From positions 1,302,001 to 1,366,000 of the forward strand of contig NZ_JARBAX010000002.1 in NCBI RefSeq assembly GCF_028807635.1: a DNA stretch of 64,000 nucleotides. Reading direction: 5' to 3'. A program made the translations under genes and the position numbers. Numbering within the stretch: the stretch's first letter is position 1; each line of letters opens with the position of its first letter. Origin of the DNA: Streptomyces spiramyceticus (GTDB lineage Bacteria; Actinomycetota; Actinomycetes; Streptomycetales; Streptomycetaceae). Shown in pieces: positions 37,509 through 46,273 of the stretch. The notes under the pieces are model-generated. The model ran no database searches. It saw nothing but the letters and a program-made list of their open reading frames with translations, and was not told the DNA's origin.

Positions 37509-38798
37509 TCACTCGCCCGCCCGCGTCGCCCCCAAGTGCCGGACGAACCACGCCTGCGCGAGGCCCGCGACCTCGTCCAGCGCCCCCGGTTCCTCGAAGA
37601 GATGCGTGGCGCCCGCGACGACTTCGAGCCGGTTCTCGCAGCGCAGCTGCGCCTGCGCCTGCCGGTTGAGTTCCAGAACCCTCGCGTCGTCGCCGCCCAC
37701 GATGAGCAGTGTGGGCGCCCGTACGTCGGCGAGCCGGGGCCCGGCGAGATCGGGCCGGCCGCCTCGGGACACGACAGCGCCGACGTCCGCCTCGGCCGAG
37801 GCGGCGGCCCGCAGCGCGGCCGCGGCTCCGGTGCTCGCCCCGAAGTAACCGATCGGGACGGCTTCGCGGTTGCGCAGCCAACGAGTGGTGTCCACCAGTC
37901 TCCCGGCCAGCGTTTCGATGTCGAAGACGTTCGCGCGGTCGGCTTCCTCCGCGGTCGTGAGCAGGTCGAACAGCAGGGTGCCGAGGCCCGCCTCGTTCAG
38001 GGCCGACGCCACCCGGCGGTTGCGCGGGCTGTGGCGGCTGCTGCCGGAGCCGTGGGCGAACATCACGATCGCCCCGGCGCCCGTCGGCAGGACGAGCTCC
38101 CCGGCCAGCCGGACCCCGCCCGCGTCCACTTCCACTTCCTCCGACCGGTCGGCCCCGGCTGCCGGCCGATTGGCCTTCCCCAGCAGGTCGATGACTTCCT
38201 CGTCGGGGGTCTGCGAGAAGTCGTGGTACCACTCGCCGACCGCGCGGAACGCGCTCGGCGTGGAAAGGCACACCACTTCGTCCACGGCGCTGCGCAGCGT
38301 GGCGGCGGCGTCCGGCGGCGCGACCGGGACGGCGAGCACCACGCGGGCCGCGCCGTGCGCTCGTACGACCTGGCACGCGGCCTTCGCGGTGGCGCCGGTC
38401 GCCACTCCGTCGTCCACCACGATCGCGGTGCGGCCGTCGAGCGACAGCATCGGCCGGTTGCCGCGGAACCGCAGCGCCTGCCGTTCCAGCTCCACCGCCT
38501 CGGCACGCTCGACCGCCGCGATGTCCTGCTCCGCGATCCCGCTGCGCCGGACGATGTCGTCGCTGATGACCCGTACCCCGCCCTCACCGATGGCACCGAA
38601 GGCCAGTTCCCGGTGGTACGGGACGCCGAGTTTGCGTACGACGATCACATCGAGGGGGGCGTGCAGTGCCTGCGCCACTTCGAAGGCCACCGGAACTCCG
38701 CCCCGGGGTAGGCCCAGAACGATGGTTTTCTCGCCTGCCAGGTGCCCCAGCGCCTCGGCAAGACGCCGGCCCGCATCCACGCGATCGGTGAACAGCAC
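37509..38798 (-). CDS. Phosphoribosyltransferase fused to dienelactone-hydrolase-like domain
   Basis: A 429-aa two-domain enzyme. Residues about 1-215 form a type I phosphoribosyltransferase with PRPP loop AIVVDDGVATGAT. Residues about 225-425 form an alpha/beta hydrolase with nucleophile in GYFGASTGAA, Asp in GGDD and His in GATHLFEE. The fusion is shared with actinobacterial proteins such as M. tuberculosis Rv0571c, a dormancy-regulon member as I recall. Substrates are unknown. The start is GTG after AAGGGGTGA. Confidence 0.88.
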   Translation of the reverse strand: MLFTDRVDAGRRLAEALGHLAGEKTIVLGLPRGGVPVAFEVAQALHAPLDVIVVRKLGVPYHRELAFGAIGEGGVRVISDDIVRRSGIAEQDIAAVERAEAVELERQALRFRGNRPMLSLDGRTAIVVDDGVATGATAKAACQVVRAHGAARVVLAVPVAPPDAAATLRSAVDEVVCLSTPSAFRAVGEWYHDFSQTPDEEVIDLLGKANRPAAGADRSEEVEVDAGGVRLAGELVLPTGAGAIVMFAHGSGSSRHSPRNRRVASALNEAGLGTLLFDLLTTAEEADRANVFDIETLAGRLVDTTRWLRNREAVPIGYFGASTGAAAALRAAASAEADVGAVVSRGGRPDLAGPRLADVRAPTLLIVGGDDARVLELNRQAQAQLRCENRLEVVAGATHLFEEPGALDEVAGLAQAWFVRHLGATRAGE

Positions 38799-39093
38799 AG
38801 CGGTTCACCCCTTACCCGGGGGAGTCAGAAGCCACGTACATACCTACTTCGTACTAACCCCCTCCGGGGTGCCATGCAAGTCGGCGGCAGCCTCACCGCC
38901 GCGATCAAGGGAGTGCCGGCTCGGCGGTGGGGCACTCGGAGAGCGTCCGGCGTGCGGGCCGAGCGGCTCTGTTCCGGTCGCAGGCGAGCGCCCGCCGGGT
39001 GAGCCTGGTAGCGCCGCGATGCCGTCGCGGCGGCCGGCGGGGAGAAGCAGCCGGCAGAGAAGTGCCAGTCGGTCCGCAGAGAGAGGTTCCGCA

Positions 39094-39462
39094 GTGAACA
39101 GCACGGAACATCCGGAGGCAGAAGTCGTAGTAGAGCTCACCGGCTGTCCGGCGGAGGACGCCCACGCCGTTTTCAGTGCCTTGCGGACCTCCTTCGCGGG
39201 CGACCGGCCCGCCGACGACGTGCCGCACGAGGTGGTCGCCGGGCGGCCGACGGTGTGGACAGCGACCTTCGACGTGTCCGAACAGCGCGCCGTCCCCGGG
39301 CCCATGCGACTCACAGCACCCGTCACGGTCGACCTCCAGGGCGGCTACCGGGCGGTCGCCCAGTTGCAGGACAGTCTGGCGTCCGCGTTCGTGGTGGAGG
39401 TTGTCGGCATGGCGGCAGGCGACCAGGAGCAGGAGACCCAGCTGCGCCTGAGGAACCGGTAG
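39094..39462 (+). CDS. Hypothetical protein
   Basis: A 122-aa soluble acidic protein, not recognised. The GTG at 39094 has GAGAGG 7 bases upstream. The alternation of short strands and helices (EVVVELTGCPAEDAHAVFSA at the start; a VTVDLQGGYRAVAQLQ segment later) suggests a small alpha/beta fold. The region 38799-39093 before it holds no gene I can support. It is followed by the anti-sigma-type ATPase gene. Confidence 0.6.
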   Translation: MNSTEHPEAEVVVELTGCPAEDAHAVFSALRTSFAGDRPADDVPHEVVAGRPTVWTATFDVSEQRAVPGPMRLTAPVTVDLQGGYRAVAQLQDSLASAFVVEVVGMAAGDQEQETQLRLRNR

Positions 39463-39626
39463 CCGTGGCGATGGATGACACGGCGCGTCCAAGATCTGTT
39501 GCGGTTCCGGCTCCTCGGGGGCACGATATTGCTGACCCAAAAGGGACTATCGCTCACTCTTCGTGTTCGGGGGTCGTTGGTGCAACGAGGTGAAGCTCGT
39601 GAGCCTCGCGGTGAGGAGCCACGACG

Positions 39627-40088
39627 ATGACACTTCCCAGCGACCGGTACTACGCGGTCGAACTGCACGCTTCGGCGGAGCGCGTCTCCCAGATTCGCCG
39701 CATTGTGGCCGCGCATCTCCGCCACTGGGATCTCGAGTCGCACATCCACGCCGTGTGCAGGGGTGTCGACGAACTGCTGACCAACGTCCACCGGCACGTC
39801 GGTCAGGACAACTGGTGCGTCATTGAACTCCGCTGGACCGGCAAGCATCTGACCGCGTCCGTGGCCGACAACGGCCCGCCGATGCCGCGCCTGGCCACGG
39901 CCAGTGGCGGTGGGCTCGCATTGGTGGCGGCGCTCAGCGACAGCTGGGGAACCTGCAGCACGTCCGAGGGAAAGGTCGTGTGGTTCACGCGCCGCGTCGA
40001 GGCGGCCCGCAACAGCCGGCTGGTGGCGCGGGCGCCCCTGCCGGGCGTACGCGACTCCAAGCGGGAGCCCGCTCCTGCCCTCACCTAG
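39627..40088 (+). CDS. HATPase_c anti-sigma-type regulatory protein
   Basis: A 153-aa GHKL ATPase of the RsbW/SpoIIAB-like group common in Streptomyces. The N box is CRGVDELLTNVHRHV, the G1 box ASVADNGPP and the G2 box SGGGLALVAALS. Such proteins bind a sigma factor or STAS anti-anti-sigma protein; none is adjacent. The ATG follows GAGGAG. Confidence 0.85.
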   Translation: MTLPSDRYYAVELHASAERVSQIRRIVAAHLRHWDLESHIHAVCRGVDELLTNVHRHVGQDNWCVIELRWTGKHLTASVADNGPPMPRLATASGGGLALVAALSDSWGTCSTSEGKVVWFTRRVEAARNSRLVARAPLPGVRDSKREPAPALT

Positions 40089-40202
40089 GTGCTCAACCGG
40101 GCTGCGCTCCAGTACGGAGCACAGCCCGGCCTCTGCGCGCCCAGCGCCCAATCTGCCCATCTGGTCGGCGCGGAGCACTCCCGGGCAGCCGCCGCACGGG
40201 AA

Positions 40203-40208
40203 TAGGTT
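40203..40208 (+). promoter_or_regulatory. -10 element of a leaderless pirin promoter
   Basis: TAGGTT ends 6 bases before the ATG at 40215, with no ribosome site. This is the common leaderless arrangement. Confidence 0.4.
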
Positions 40209-40214
40209 GTGCGC

Positions 40215-41180
40215 ATGAGCAATCTTGAGCGCCAGGCCGTGCCTTCGGTCTGCGGCGGACGCGGCTTTGTCGTCGCGGAGCCGGTACGTGAACTCCTCAC
40301 CGCCCGCAAGGTCCAGCTCGGCGAGTCCACCGAGGTACGCAGACTGCTGCCGAACCTCGGCCGCCGCATGATCGGCGCATGGTGCTTCGTCGACCACTAC
40401 GGTCCCGACGACATCGCAGACGAGCCCGGCATGCAGGTGGCCCCCCACCCGCACTTCGGCCTCCAGACGGTCAGCTGGCTGCACGAGGGCGAAGTCCTGC
40501 ACCGCGACAGCCTCGGCAGCCTCCAGACGATCCGGCCCCTCGAACTGGGCCTGATGACATCGGGCCGGGCGATCAGCCACTCCGAGGAGAGTCCTAAACC
40601 GCACGCCCGCTTCCTGCACGGCGCCCAACTGTGGGTCGCGCTGCCCGACGCGCACCGCGGCGTAGAGCCGAGCTTCCAGCACCACGCCGGTCTGCCCACT
40701 GTCACGGCACCCGGCCTCGTCGCCACCGTCATCCTCGGGTCACTCGACGGCGCCGCGTCGCCCGGTACGACGTACACCCCGATCGTCGGCGCCGACATCG
40801 CCCTGACGCGCGGCGCAGAGACCCGGCTGCCGCTCGACCCGGACTTCGAGTACGCAGTGCTGTCCATGTCCGGCGAGGCACACGTCGACGGCGTGCCCGT
40901 TCTCCCCGGCTCGATGCTCTACCTGGGCTGCGGCCGCACCGAACTCCCGATGCGCGCCGAGTCCGACGCCGGCCTGATGCTCCTCGGCGGAGAGCCGTTC
41001 GAGGAGGAACTGGTGATGTGGTGGAACTTCGTCGGGAGGTCGCACGAGGAGATCGAGGAGGCAAGGAGGGACTGGATGTCCGGCAGCCGCTTCGGCGAGG
41101 TGAAGGGCTACGACGGGGGTCGGCTGCCTGCTCCCGCGCTTCCGCCGGTGGCCCTGAAACCGCGCGGACGAGTGCGTTGA
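40215..41180 (+). CDS. Pirin-family protein
   Basis: A 321-aa bicupin. The N-terminal cupin carries the metal-binding motif around APHPHFGLQTVSWLHEGEVL and later HSEES. The C-terminal cupin spans about residues 180-290. Pirins can act as quercetinases or iron-dependent regulators; which applies is unknown. Its last 13 codons and downstream DNA recur at 54334-54450, suggesting its 3' end is or was an integration target. Confidence 0.9.
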   Translation: MSNLERQAVPSVCGGRGFVVAEPVRELLTARKVQLGESTEVRRLLPNLGRRMIGAWCFVDHYGPDDIADEPGMQVAPHPHFGLQTVSWLHEGEVLHRDSLGSLQTIRPLELGLMTSGRAISHSEESPKPHARFLHGAQLWVALPDAHRGVEPSFQHHAGLPTVTAPGLVATVILGSLDGAASPGTTYTPIVGADIALTRGAETRLPLDPDFEYAVLSMSGEAHVDGVPVLPGSMLYLGCGRTELPMRAESDAGLMLLGGEPFEEELVMWWNFVGRSHEEIEEARRDWMSGSRFGEVKGYDGGRLPAPALPPVALKPRGRVR

Positions 41181-41258
41181 CCTGGCGCTATGGGCACTGG
41201 CCTCGCTCTCGAGAGGTGCGGGTGCCGGGGCCCCTTCGCCTGTCCTGCGGCAGGGGTG
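41142..41258 (+). repeat. Pirin 3'-end repeat, copy A
   Basis: This segment, covering the last codons of the pirin gene and about 78 bases after it, aligns with 54334-54450. The first 45 bases differ at only a few positions and the rest is more diverged. The two copies are direct repeats that bracket the 13-kb block. They may be attachment-site-like ends or an old duplication. Confidence 0.75.
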
Positions 41259-41344
41259 CCCGCGCTTGTAAGCGATCCACGGTACGGCCGCGACGCGGAG
41301 TTCTTCGGCGGGCCGGGCCCGACAGCCCGTCAGGGTAACCCCGG

Positions 41345-42559
41345 TCAGTCAGGCGGCGGGACGAGATCACCGCGCAGCCGCCGGGCGCGCAGCACCAGCT
41401 CCATTTCGAAGCGGCGGTCCGGGTCGTCCAGGTCCTCGCCCCACAACTCACGGAGCTGTCTCAGCCGGTAGCGCACGGTCTGCGGGTGGACTCCGAGCCG
41501 GGCGGCCACCTCTGGCGCGCCACCCCGCGTTTCCAGCCAGGCCAGCAGGGTCTCGGCGAGACGGTGGGCGTGCGCGGGGCCGCCGGTCTCGCCCAAATGG
41601 GCCAGCCGCCGCCGCGCCAGATCGTCGATCAACTCCCTTGAGGGCAGCAGCACCAGGGCTTCGACGTGTTCGCCGCAGTGCAGGAGCCGCCCTTGCGGCA
41701 GCAGGCCCTGCTCGATCATCCCGACGGCGGCCTCGGCCCAGCGCAGCGACGTGGCGGCCTTCGCCAGGGGAACCGACGGGCCGATCGCGCCGGACCAATT
41801 GGCCGTCGCCCGGTGCAGCAACTCCGCGCGCCCGGGGGCGTCCGGGTCCGGCACCACCATGCGCGGCTGCTCGCCCTCCATGTCGAGCAGCACCTCGTCG
41901 CCCACGGCGGGGGCGACAGCCTCCTGGGCGGGGCGGAGCAGCACGGCCACCGCCACCCTTTCGGGCAGTTGCCAGCCGACGCCGGCCGCGCGTTCGGCGA
42001 GGACGGCGGACGGATCCGTGCGGTGCTCGGCGAGCAGGAGCTCGACGAGTTGTCGTTGCAGGCGCAGCCGCTCCCCGGCCTGGCGGGCGACGGCCTCGGC
42101 GTAGCCGCGTACCGACTGGGCCACCATGACGTCGAGGTACTCGAACGCGGACTCGGCGAGTTCGTACATAGCTGCGGGCGGGATGTCGACCTGCTGGCCG
42201 ATCTCCGCCATACGCCGCCAGGAAAGGCGCACGCCCAGCCGGTAGATCCCCTGCAAGGAGTCCAGGCTGCGCCCCTGCGTGACTTCGCCGCGCCCGAAGT
42301 CCTGGAACATCTCGGGAAGGGCGCGCGGCCGGTCCGACCCCGTGGTCATCTGCTCCACGAAGAGCTCCAGCGCGTGCCGGATCGCAACCAGGGCCTTCGG
42401 CTCTCCGGACTCGTCGGCGATGAACGCCAGACCCGGATATTCCCGTCGGATCGCGACGAGGATGTCCTGTGCAAGCTCGGGGACCTGTTCCAGGGCGCGG
42501 TCGGCGAAACGCTGAATCCGTTCTCGTGGCACGTCGTGCCACGCTGACGACGCTTCCAC
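41345..42559 (-). CDS. PucR-type helix-turn-helix regulator
   Basis: A 404-aa regulator. The N-terminal RsbRD-like helical domain covers about 1-165, a GGDEF-like sensor region about 175-300, and the PucR C-terminal HTH about 335-395 (EVAARLGVHPQTVRYRLRQL). The GTG at 42559 has AGGAG 8 bases upstream. The target genes are unknown. It is convergent with pirin and points away from the glycan operon. Confidence 0.85.
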   Translation of the reverse strand: MEASSAWHDVPRERIQRFADRALEQVPELAQDILVAIRREYPGLAFIADESGEPKALVAIRHALELFVEQMTTGSDRPRALPEMFQDFGRGEVTQGRSLDSLQGIYRLGVRLSWRRMAEIGQQVDIPPAAMYELAESAFEYLDVMVAQSVRGYAEAVARQAGERLRLQRQLVELLLAEHRTDPSAVLAERAAGVGWQLPERVAVAVLLRPAQEAVAPAVGDEVLLDMEGEQPRMVVPDPDAPGRAELLHRATANWSGAIGPSVPLAKAATSLRWAEAAVGMIEQGLLPQGRLLHCGEHVEALVLLPSRELIDDLARRRLAHLGETGGPAHAHRLAETLLAWLETRGGAPEVAARLGVHPQTVRYRLRQLRELWGEDLDDPDRRFEMELVLRARRLRGDLVPPPD

Positions 42560-42620
42560 AGCACCGCTCCTGGATGTCCGTCCGCATGCCGCTCGATCAG
42601 CCGGCCTGGATCTTTACAAC

Positions 42621-42803
42621 CTAGCCCGCGCTGGGGCTCGGCGTGCTGGACGTTCCGTTGGCGGGAGGGTCGGGGAACGTGACGAGCGGCACATTCTGCT
42701 GCTCGGGTGTGGCGTTGAGAGCGGCGACGATTCCGAATGCGGCGCCTGTGGCCAGGACGGCGGAGGCAACGCAGGTCAGGAAGGCGGCGAGCAGTCTGGG
42801 CAT
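42621..42803 (-). CDS. DUF2613-like small membrane protein
   Basis: A 60-aa protein: one N-terminal membrane helix (LLAAFLTCVASAVLATGAAF), a conserved VAALNATPEQQNVPLV segment and a Pro/Ser tail. The pattern fits DUF2613, known from mycobacteria and other actinomycetes, of unknown function. An ATG at 42803 is preferred over the in-frame GTG at 42839. Confidence 0.65.
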   Translation of the reverse strand: MPRLLAAFLTCVASAVLATGAAFGIVAALNATPEQQNVPLVTFPDPPANGTSSTPSPSAG

Positions 42804-43041
42804 GAGGATGATCGGCCTCTCTGTCGATGAGGTTGTCACCCAGCGCGCCGGCCCGGTCCGGCGCCGTCAGTATGCGAGTCGCATTGACAGGTGGTCAAGA
42901 GCCGCCTAATTTCGCCGGTCACAGCGCTGTTACTCCCGGGTACGCCACTCATCGGCCCGGACAGGCTGAAATCCGTGCGTGTGACCCCTTCCCGCACGGT
43001 CCACGAATGCCCCGCACATCCGCCCGCATTGGAGTACCCGC

Positions 43042-43986
43042 ATGCGCCGTTCAACGTCGCGTTTTTCCCTGATTCTGCTGGGTACTGGTGTTTTTCTGCT
43101 GGTACTCACTCAGCTGCTCGTCTGGTACGTGGAGCCGCGTGCCAAGCGCACACCGACCGACGTGAACTCCACGACGGTCTTCAGTGGTGAGGGCAGTTAT
43201 TTCGACACCGGATCCGTCTCCACGGTGGACGGCCGGACGATAACGATCACCCGCCGGGTGCTGGGCGACGTCGTCGGCAGCGAGCGCAGCGGAAACGCGA
43301 TCTGGGACGTGTCGACACAGATCGACACCCCGAAGACGCTGCCGCTGGCCGACCCGCGGAAATCCCTGCAGTGGACCACGGAACGCTGGGTCACCGACCG
43401 CCGGACGAACCTGCCGGTGCGCTGCTGCGAGGAGAAGCCCAGGTTCGAGGGCGAGGCCTACCTGAAGTTCCCGTTCGATGTCGAGAAGCGCGTTTACACC
43501 TGGTGGGACAGCGCCCTGGGTGCCGCCGTGCCACTGGAGTTCAAGGGCACCACCAAGATCCGCGGCCACCGGGGCTACCTCTTCGGCGGCACCGTCAAGG
43601 CCACTGCCACCGGCACTCGTCAGGTGCCCGGCGCGCTGGTGGGCCGCCCGCAGGGCCAGGTGCTCGCCGAGGAGTGGTACTCCAACGCGGGGATCGAGCT
43701 GACGGTGGACCAGCGCACGGGCCGGATCATGAACGCGGTGATCGCGCCGACAAAGACGTTGCGGGCCCCGGGTTCGAAGAAGGACGCGGTCACGCTGCTG
43801 TCCAGTAAGCGGCTGGAGTTCACCGAGGCGACCCGGCGCGAGCAGGTGACGCTGGCCTCCGACGACGGCAGTCGGCTGAAGCTGCTCGGCGAGACTGTGC
43901 CCGTTGTGGGCGGGATCGCGGGCGGTCTGCTTGCCGCCGCCGGCGTGGTGATGCTGATCCGTGGCCGTCGGCAGACGGAACACTAA
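43042..43986 (+). CDS. DUF3068 (PorA-like) envelope protein
   Basis: A 314-aa protein anchored at both ends: a membrane helix at about 10-30 and another at about 283-306. Between them is an extracytoplasmic beta-rich domain (about 35-275) with a vicinal Cys pair (RCCEEK). The family is named DUF3068 or porin PorA family in databases, but that name does not prove pore activity. It has GGAG before the ATG. It precedes the glycan operon by about 300 bp on the same strand, and family members occur with AftD-like genes in actinomycetes, so an envelope-glycan role is inferred. Confidence 0.8.
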   Translation: MRRSTSRFSLILLGTGVFLLVLTQLLVWYVEPRAKRTPTDVNSTTVFSGEGSYFDTGSVSTVDGRTITITRRVLGDVVGSERSGNAIWDVSTQIDTPKTLPLADPRKSLQWTTERWVTDRRTNLPVRCCEEKPRFEGEAYLKFPFDVEKRVYTWWDSALGAAVPLEFKGTTKIRGHRGYLFGGTVKATATGTRQVPGALVGRPQGQVLAEEWYSNAGIELTVDQRTGRIMNAVIAPTKTLRAPGSKKDAVTLLSSKRLEFTEATRREQVTLASDDGSRLKLLGETVPVVGGIAGGLLAAAGVVMLIRGRRQTEH

Positions 43987-44289
43987 GGCGAGTGATGAAA
44001 GCGGGCCGCCGATCAGCCCAAACTTGTCACCTGCATGCGTAGTGGAACGAATCACTCGAACGAACACTTGGGTTACCCCGCAGTAAGAACCAATCATTCC
44101 GGTTTGAGCCGACTCCCACCCCCAGGAGTCCGCCACCGACCCGGTGCTCACACATCGACCGCACCCGGTCGGCACCGTCACCGCAGTACCGGCAGTACCC
44201 GCACTCCGAGCCAGCCCAGCGCTTCACCCCCGGAAGCCCGGCAACCCCTCACCCGCCTGCCCCCGCAGCCGCCGAGTCGGAGCACATCT
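43987..44289 (+). promoter_or_regulatory. Upstream region of the glycan operon
   Basis: These 303 bases hold no gene. A locally AT-richer stretch at 44040-44100 contains near-repeats GAACGAATCACTCGAACGAA and would suit a promoter, but I cannot define -35 and -10 boxes. The in-frame extension of the next gene through this region is low-complexity and not protein-like. Confidence 0.35.
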
Positions 44290-45495
44290 ATGCCCCAGCA
44301 CGCGTCCGCTCTGGCCTCCGGCCAGGAGGACTCCCCCGCTCAAGCCCGCACTGGCAGCCGAGTCACCGACTTGCTCGCCGTTGACCCGCACATCGCACCC
44401 GTCGCGGAACCTCTGCCGCGCCGGATCACCTTCCTCGCCCGACGTGACCTGGGCAACCAGGCCGCCGGCGGCTCGGAACTGCTCATCGACCGGATAGCCG
44501 GCGGTCTGACCGCCGACGGCCACGAGGTCACGCTCGTGTGTGGCGGCCCGGCCACAGAACGCGACTACCGAGTGGTCTCCGCAGGCGGTGACGCAGGACA
44601 CTTCCTGCGCGCCAGGAAGACGTTTGCCCGCGAGGTCGGCGACTGCGACCTGCTGGTCGAGGTGTGCAACGGCATGCCGTACCTGGCACCGCTGTGGCAC
44701 CGCGGACCGACGCTGTGCCTGGTCAACCATGTGCACACCGACCTTTGGCAGATGCGTTACCCGGGCCCGGCGGCCCGGCTCGGCCGCAGGCTGGAGCACT
44801 GGGCGCTGGCAGGCACTCACCGCAACAACCTGATGGTGGCCGTCTCCGAGTCGACCGCCTCCGAGCTGCGCGGCATCGGCGTGGCCGCGGACCGCATCCG
44901 GATCGTCAACAACGGCGTCGAAGACCCCGGCGCGCTGCTGCCCGAAGCGAACGAACCGCTGTTCCTGGCCGTCGGCCGGCTGGTGGAGTACAAGCGCATC
45001 GATCTGCTCCTGCGGCTGTGGGAGCGGGTCCGTCCGGTCACCGGCGGCCGGCTCGTCATCGTCGGTGACGGCCCCGAACGGGAGCGGCTGGAAGCCATGG
45101 CCGGCCCCGGTGTGACGTTCGCCGGCCGGGTGTCGGAGGCCGAGAAGCACCGGCTGATGTGCGAGGCGTGGCTGCTGTTGCACCCCTCCCTCGTCGAGGG
45201 CTGGGGGCTGGTCGTCACCGAGGCCGCCGCCCGGGCCACTCCCGCACTCGGTTTCGACATACCGGGCCTGTGCGACTCCATCGAGGACGGGGAGACCGGG
45301 GTGCTGGCCCGGGGCGAGAGTTCGTTCGCCGCCGCGTGGTGCGCGCTGTCCCTCAGTGCCCACCGGCGCGCAGCCATGGGACGTGCCGCCGCGCGTCGCG
45401 CCAAGCGCTTCCGCTGGAGATCGACGGTCCGTCAGTTCCAGGCTGTCGCCGCCGAGGCCGCAGCGCTCGCCTCCGCCCCGGGACGCGGGAGGTGA
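44290..45495 (+). CDS. GT4-family glycosyltransferase
   Basis: A 401-aa GT-B retaining glycosyltransferase. The N-terminal acceptor domain starts RRITFLARRDLGNQAAGGSE. The C-terminal donor domain has LAVGRLVEYKRIDLLLRLWE, VIVGDGPERERL and the EX7E motif EGWGLVVTE. It acts on the cytoplasmic face. The ATG at 44290 has GGAG 7 bases upstream. It is the first gene of an operon running to 54186, and probably builds the lipid-linked acceptor used by the AftD-like enzyme. The sugar is unknown. Confidence 0.85.
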   Translation: MPQHASALASGQEDSPAQARTGSRVTDLLAVDPHIAPVAEPLPRRITFLARRDLGNQAAGGSELLIDRIAGGLTADGHEVTLVCGGPATERDYRVVSAGGDAGHFLRARKTFAREVGDCDLLVEVCNGMPYLAPLWHRGPTLCLVNHVHTDLWQMRYPGPAARLGRRLEHWALAGTHRNNLMVAVSESTASELRGIGVAADRIRIVNNGVEDPGALLPEANEPLFLAVGRLVEYKRIDLLLRLWERVRPVTGGRLVIVGDGPERERLEAMAGPGVTFAGRVSEAEKHRLMCEAWLLLHPSLVEGWGLVVTEAAARATPALGFDIPGLCDSIEDGETGVLARGESSFAAAWCALSLSAHRRAAMGRAAARRAKRFRWRSTVRQFQAVAAEAAALASAPGRGR

Positions 45496-45501
45496 GCTGC
45501 C

Positions 45502-46251
45502 ATTTTTGATGTCACCGAAAGCGCGTTCAAGGATCCGTCGCTGCGGCGATCGGCCACCCTCTTCCGGGCGTTCATGCGCGAACAGAGCGACCCCGAGCGG
45601 TGCTACACCCTGCTGGCCCGTGACTCGGTCGCACAGGTGGCACGTCACATCGACCTGCCCGGCAAGATCGTCGTCGACATCGGCGGCGGCAGCGGCCACT
45701 TCACCGAGGAGTTCCGCCGCCGCGGCGCGCAGAGCTACCTCTTCGAGCCCGACCTGCGGGAGCTGAGCGCCCGCGGCCCGGTGACCGAGGACGCGGTGCT
45801 CGCCGACGGCTATCTGCTGCCGCTCGCCGACGGCGCGGCGGACGTGTGCTTCTCGTCCAATGTGCTGGAGCACGTGTCGGACCCGCAGACATTCATCAGC
45901 GAGATGGTGCGGGTCACCCGCCCCGGCGGACTGATCTACCTGTCGTTCACCAACTGGCTCTCCCCCTGGGGAGGGCACGAGACAGCGCCGTGGCACTACC
46001 TCGGGGCCGACCGGGCCCGCGATCGCTACGAACGGCGCACCGGCCGCGAGGCCAAGCACACGCTCGGCGAAAACCTGTTCCCCGTCCATATCGGTCCCAC
46101 CCTGCGGCACGTCCGCGGCCGTGACGACGTGCAGGTCGTCACGGCGCGGTCCCGTTACTGGCCATTCTTCGCGAGCACGATCACCCGGGTGCCGGGACTC
46201 CGCGAGATCGCCACCTGGAATCTGTTGCTGATTCTCAGGCGAAGCCCATGA
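45502..46251 (+). CDS. SAM-dependent methyltransferase with apparent AUU start
   Basis: A class I methyltransferase, 249 aa if read from ATT at 45502. Motif I is VVDIGGGSGHFTEEF, motif II is LFEPDL and motif IV is FSSNVLEHV. A perfect GGGAGGTGA lies 6-8 bases before the ATT. The 24 codons between ATT and the first ATG (45574) read as good protein (FDVTESAFKDPSLRRSATLF), whereas that ATG has no ribosome site and would cost the N-terminus. It starts 6 bp after the glycosyltransferase stop. It may methylate a sugar or lipid intermediate. Confidence 0.8.
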   Translation: MFDVTESAFKDPSLRRSATLFRAFMREQSDPERCYTLLARDSVAQVARHIDLPGKIVVDIGGGSGHFTEEFRRRGAQSYLFEPDLRELSARGPVTEDAVLADGYLLPLADGAADVCFSSNVLEHVSDPQTFISEMVRVTRPGGLIYLSFTNWLSPWGGHETAPWHYLGADRARDRYERRTGREAKHTLGENLFPVHIGPTLRHVRGRDDVQVVTARSRYWPFFASTITRVPGLREIATWNLLLILRRSP

Positions 46252-46273
46252 GCAAGCGAAGCGAGGAACGGTC

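Noticed and set aside
41214..41240. Sequence GTGCGGGTGCCGGGGC near the pirin gene, resembling one arm of the phiC31 attB site
   Set aside because: phiC31 attB lies inside a different pirin gene, and the match covers only about 16 bases with no second arm. It is best seen as chance in GC-rich DNA.
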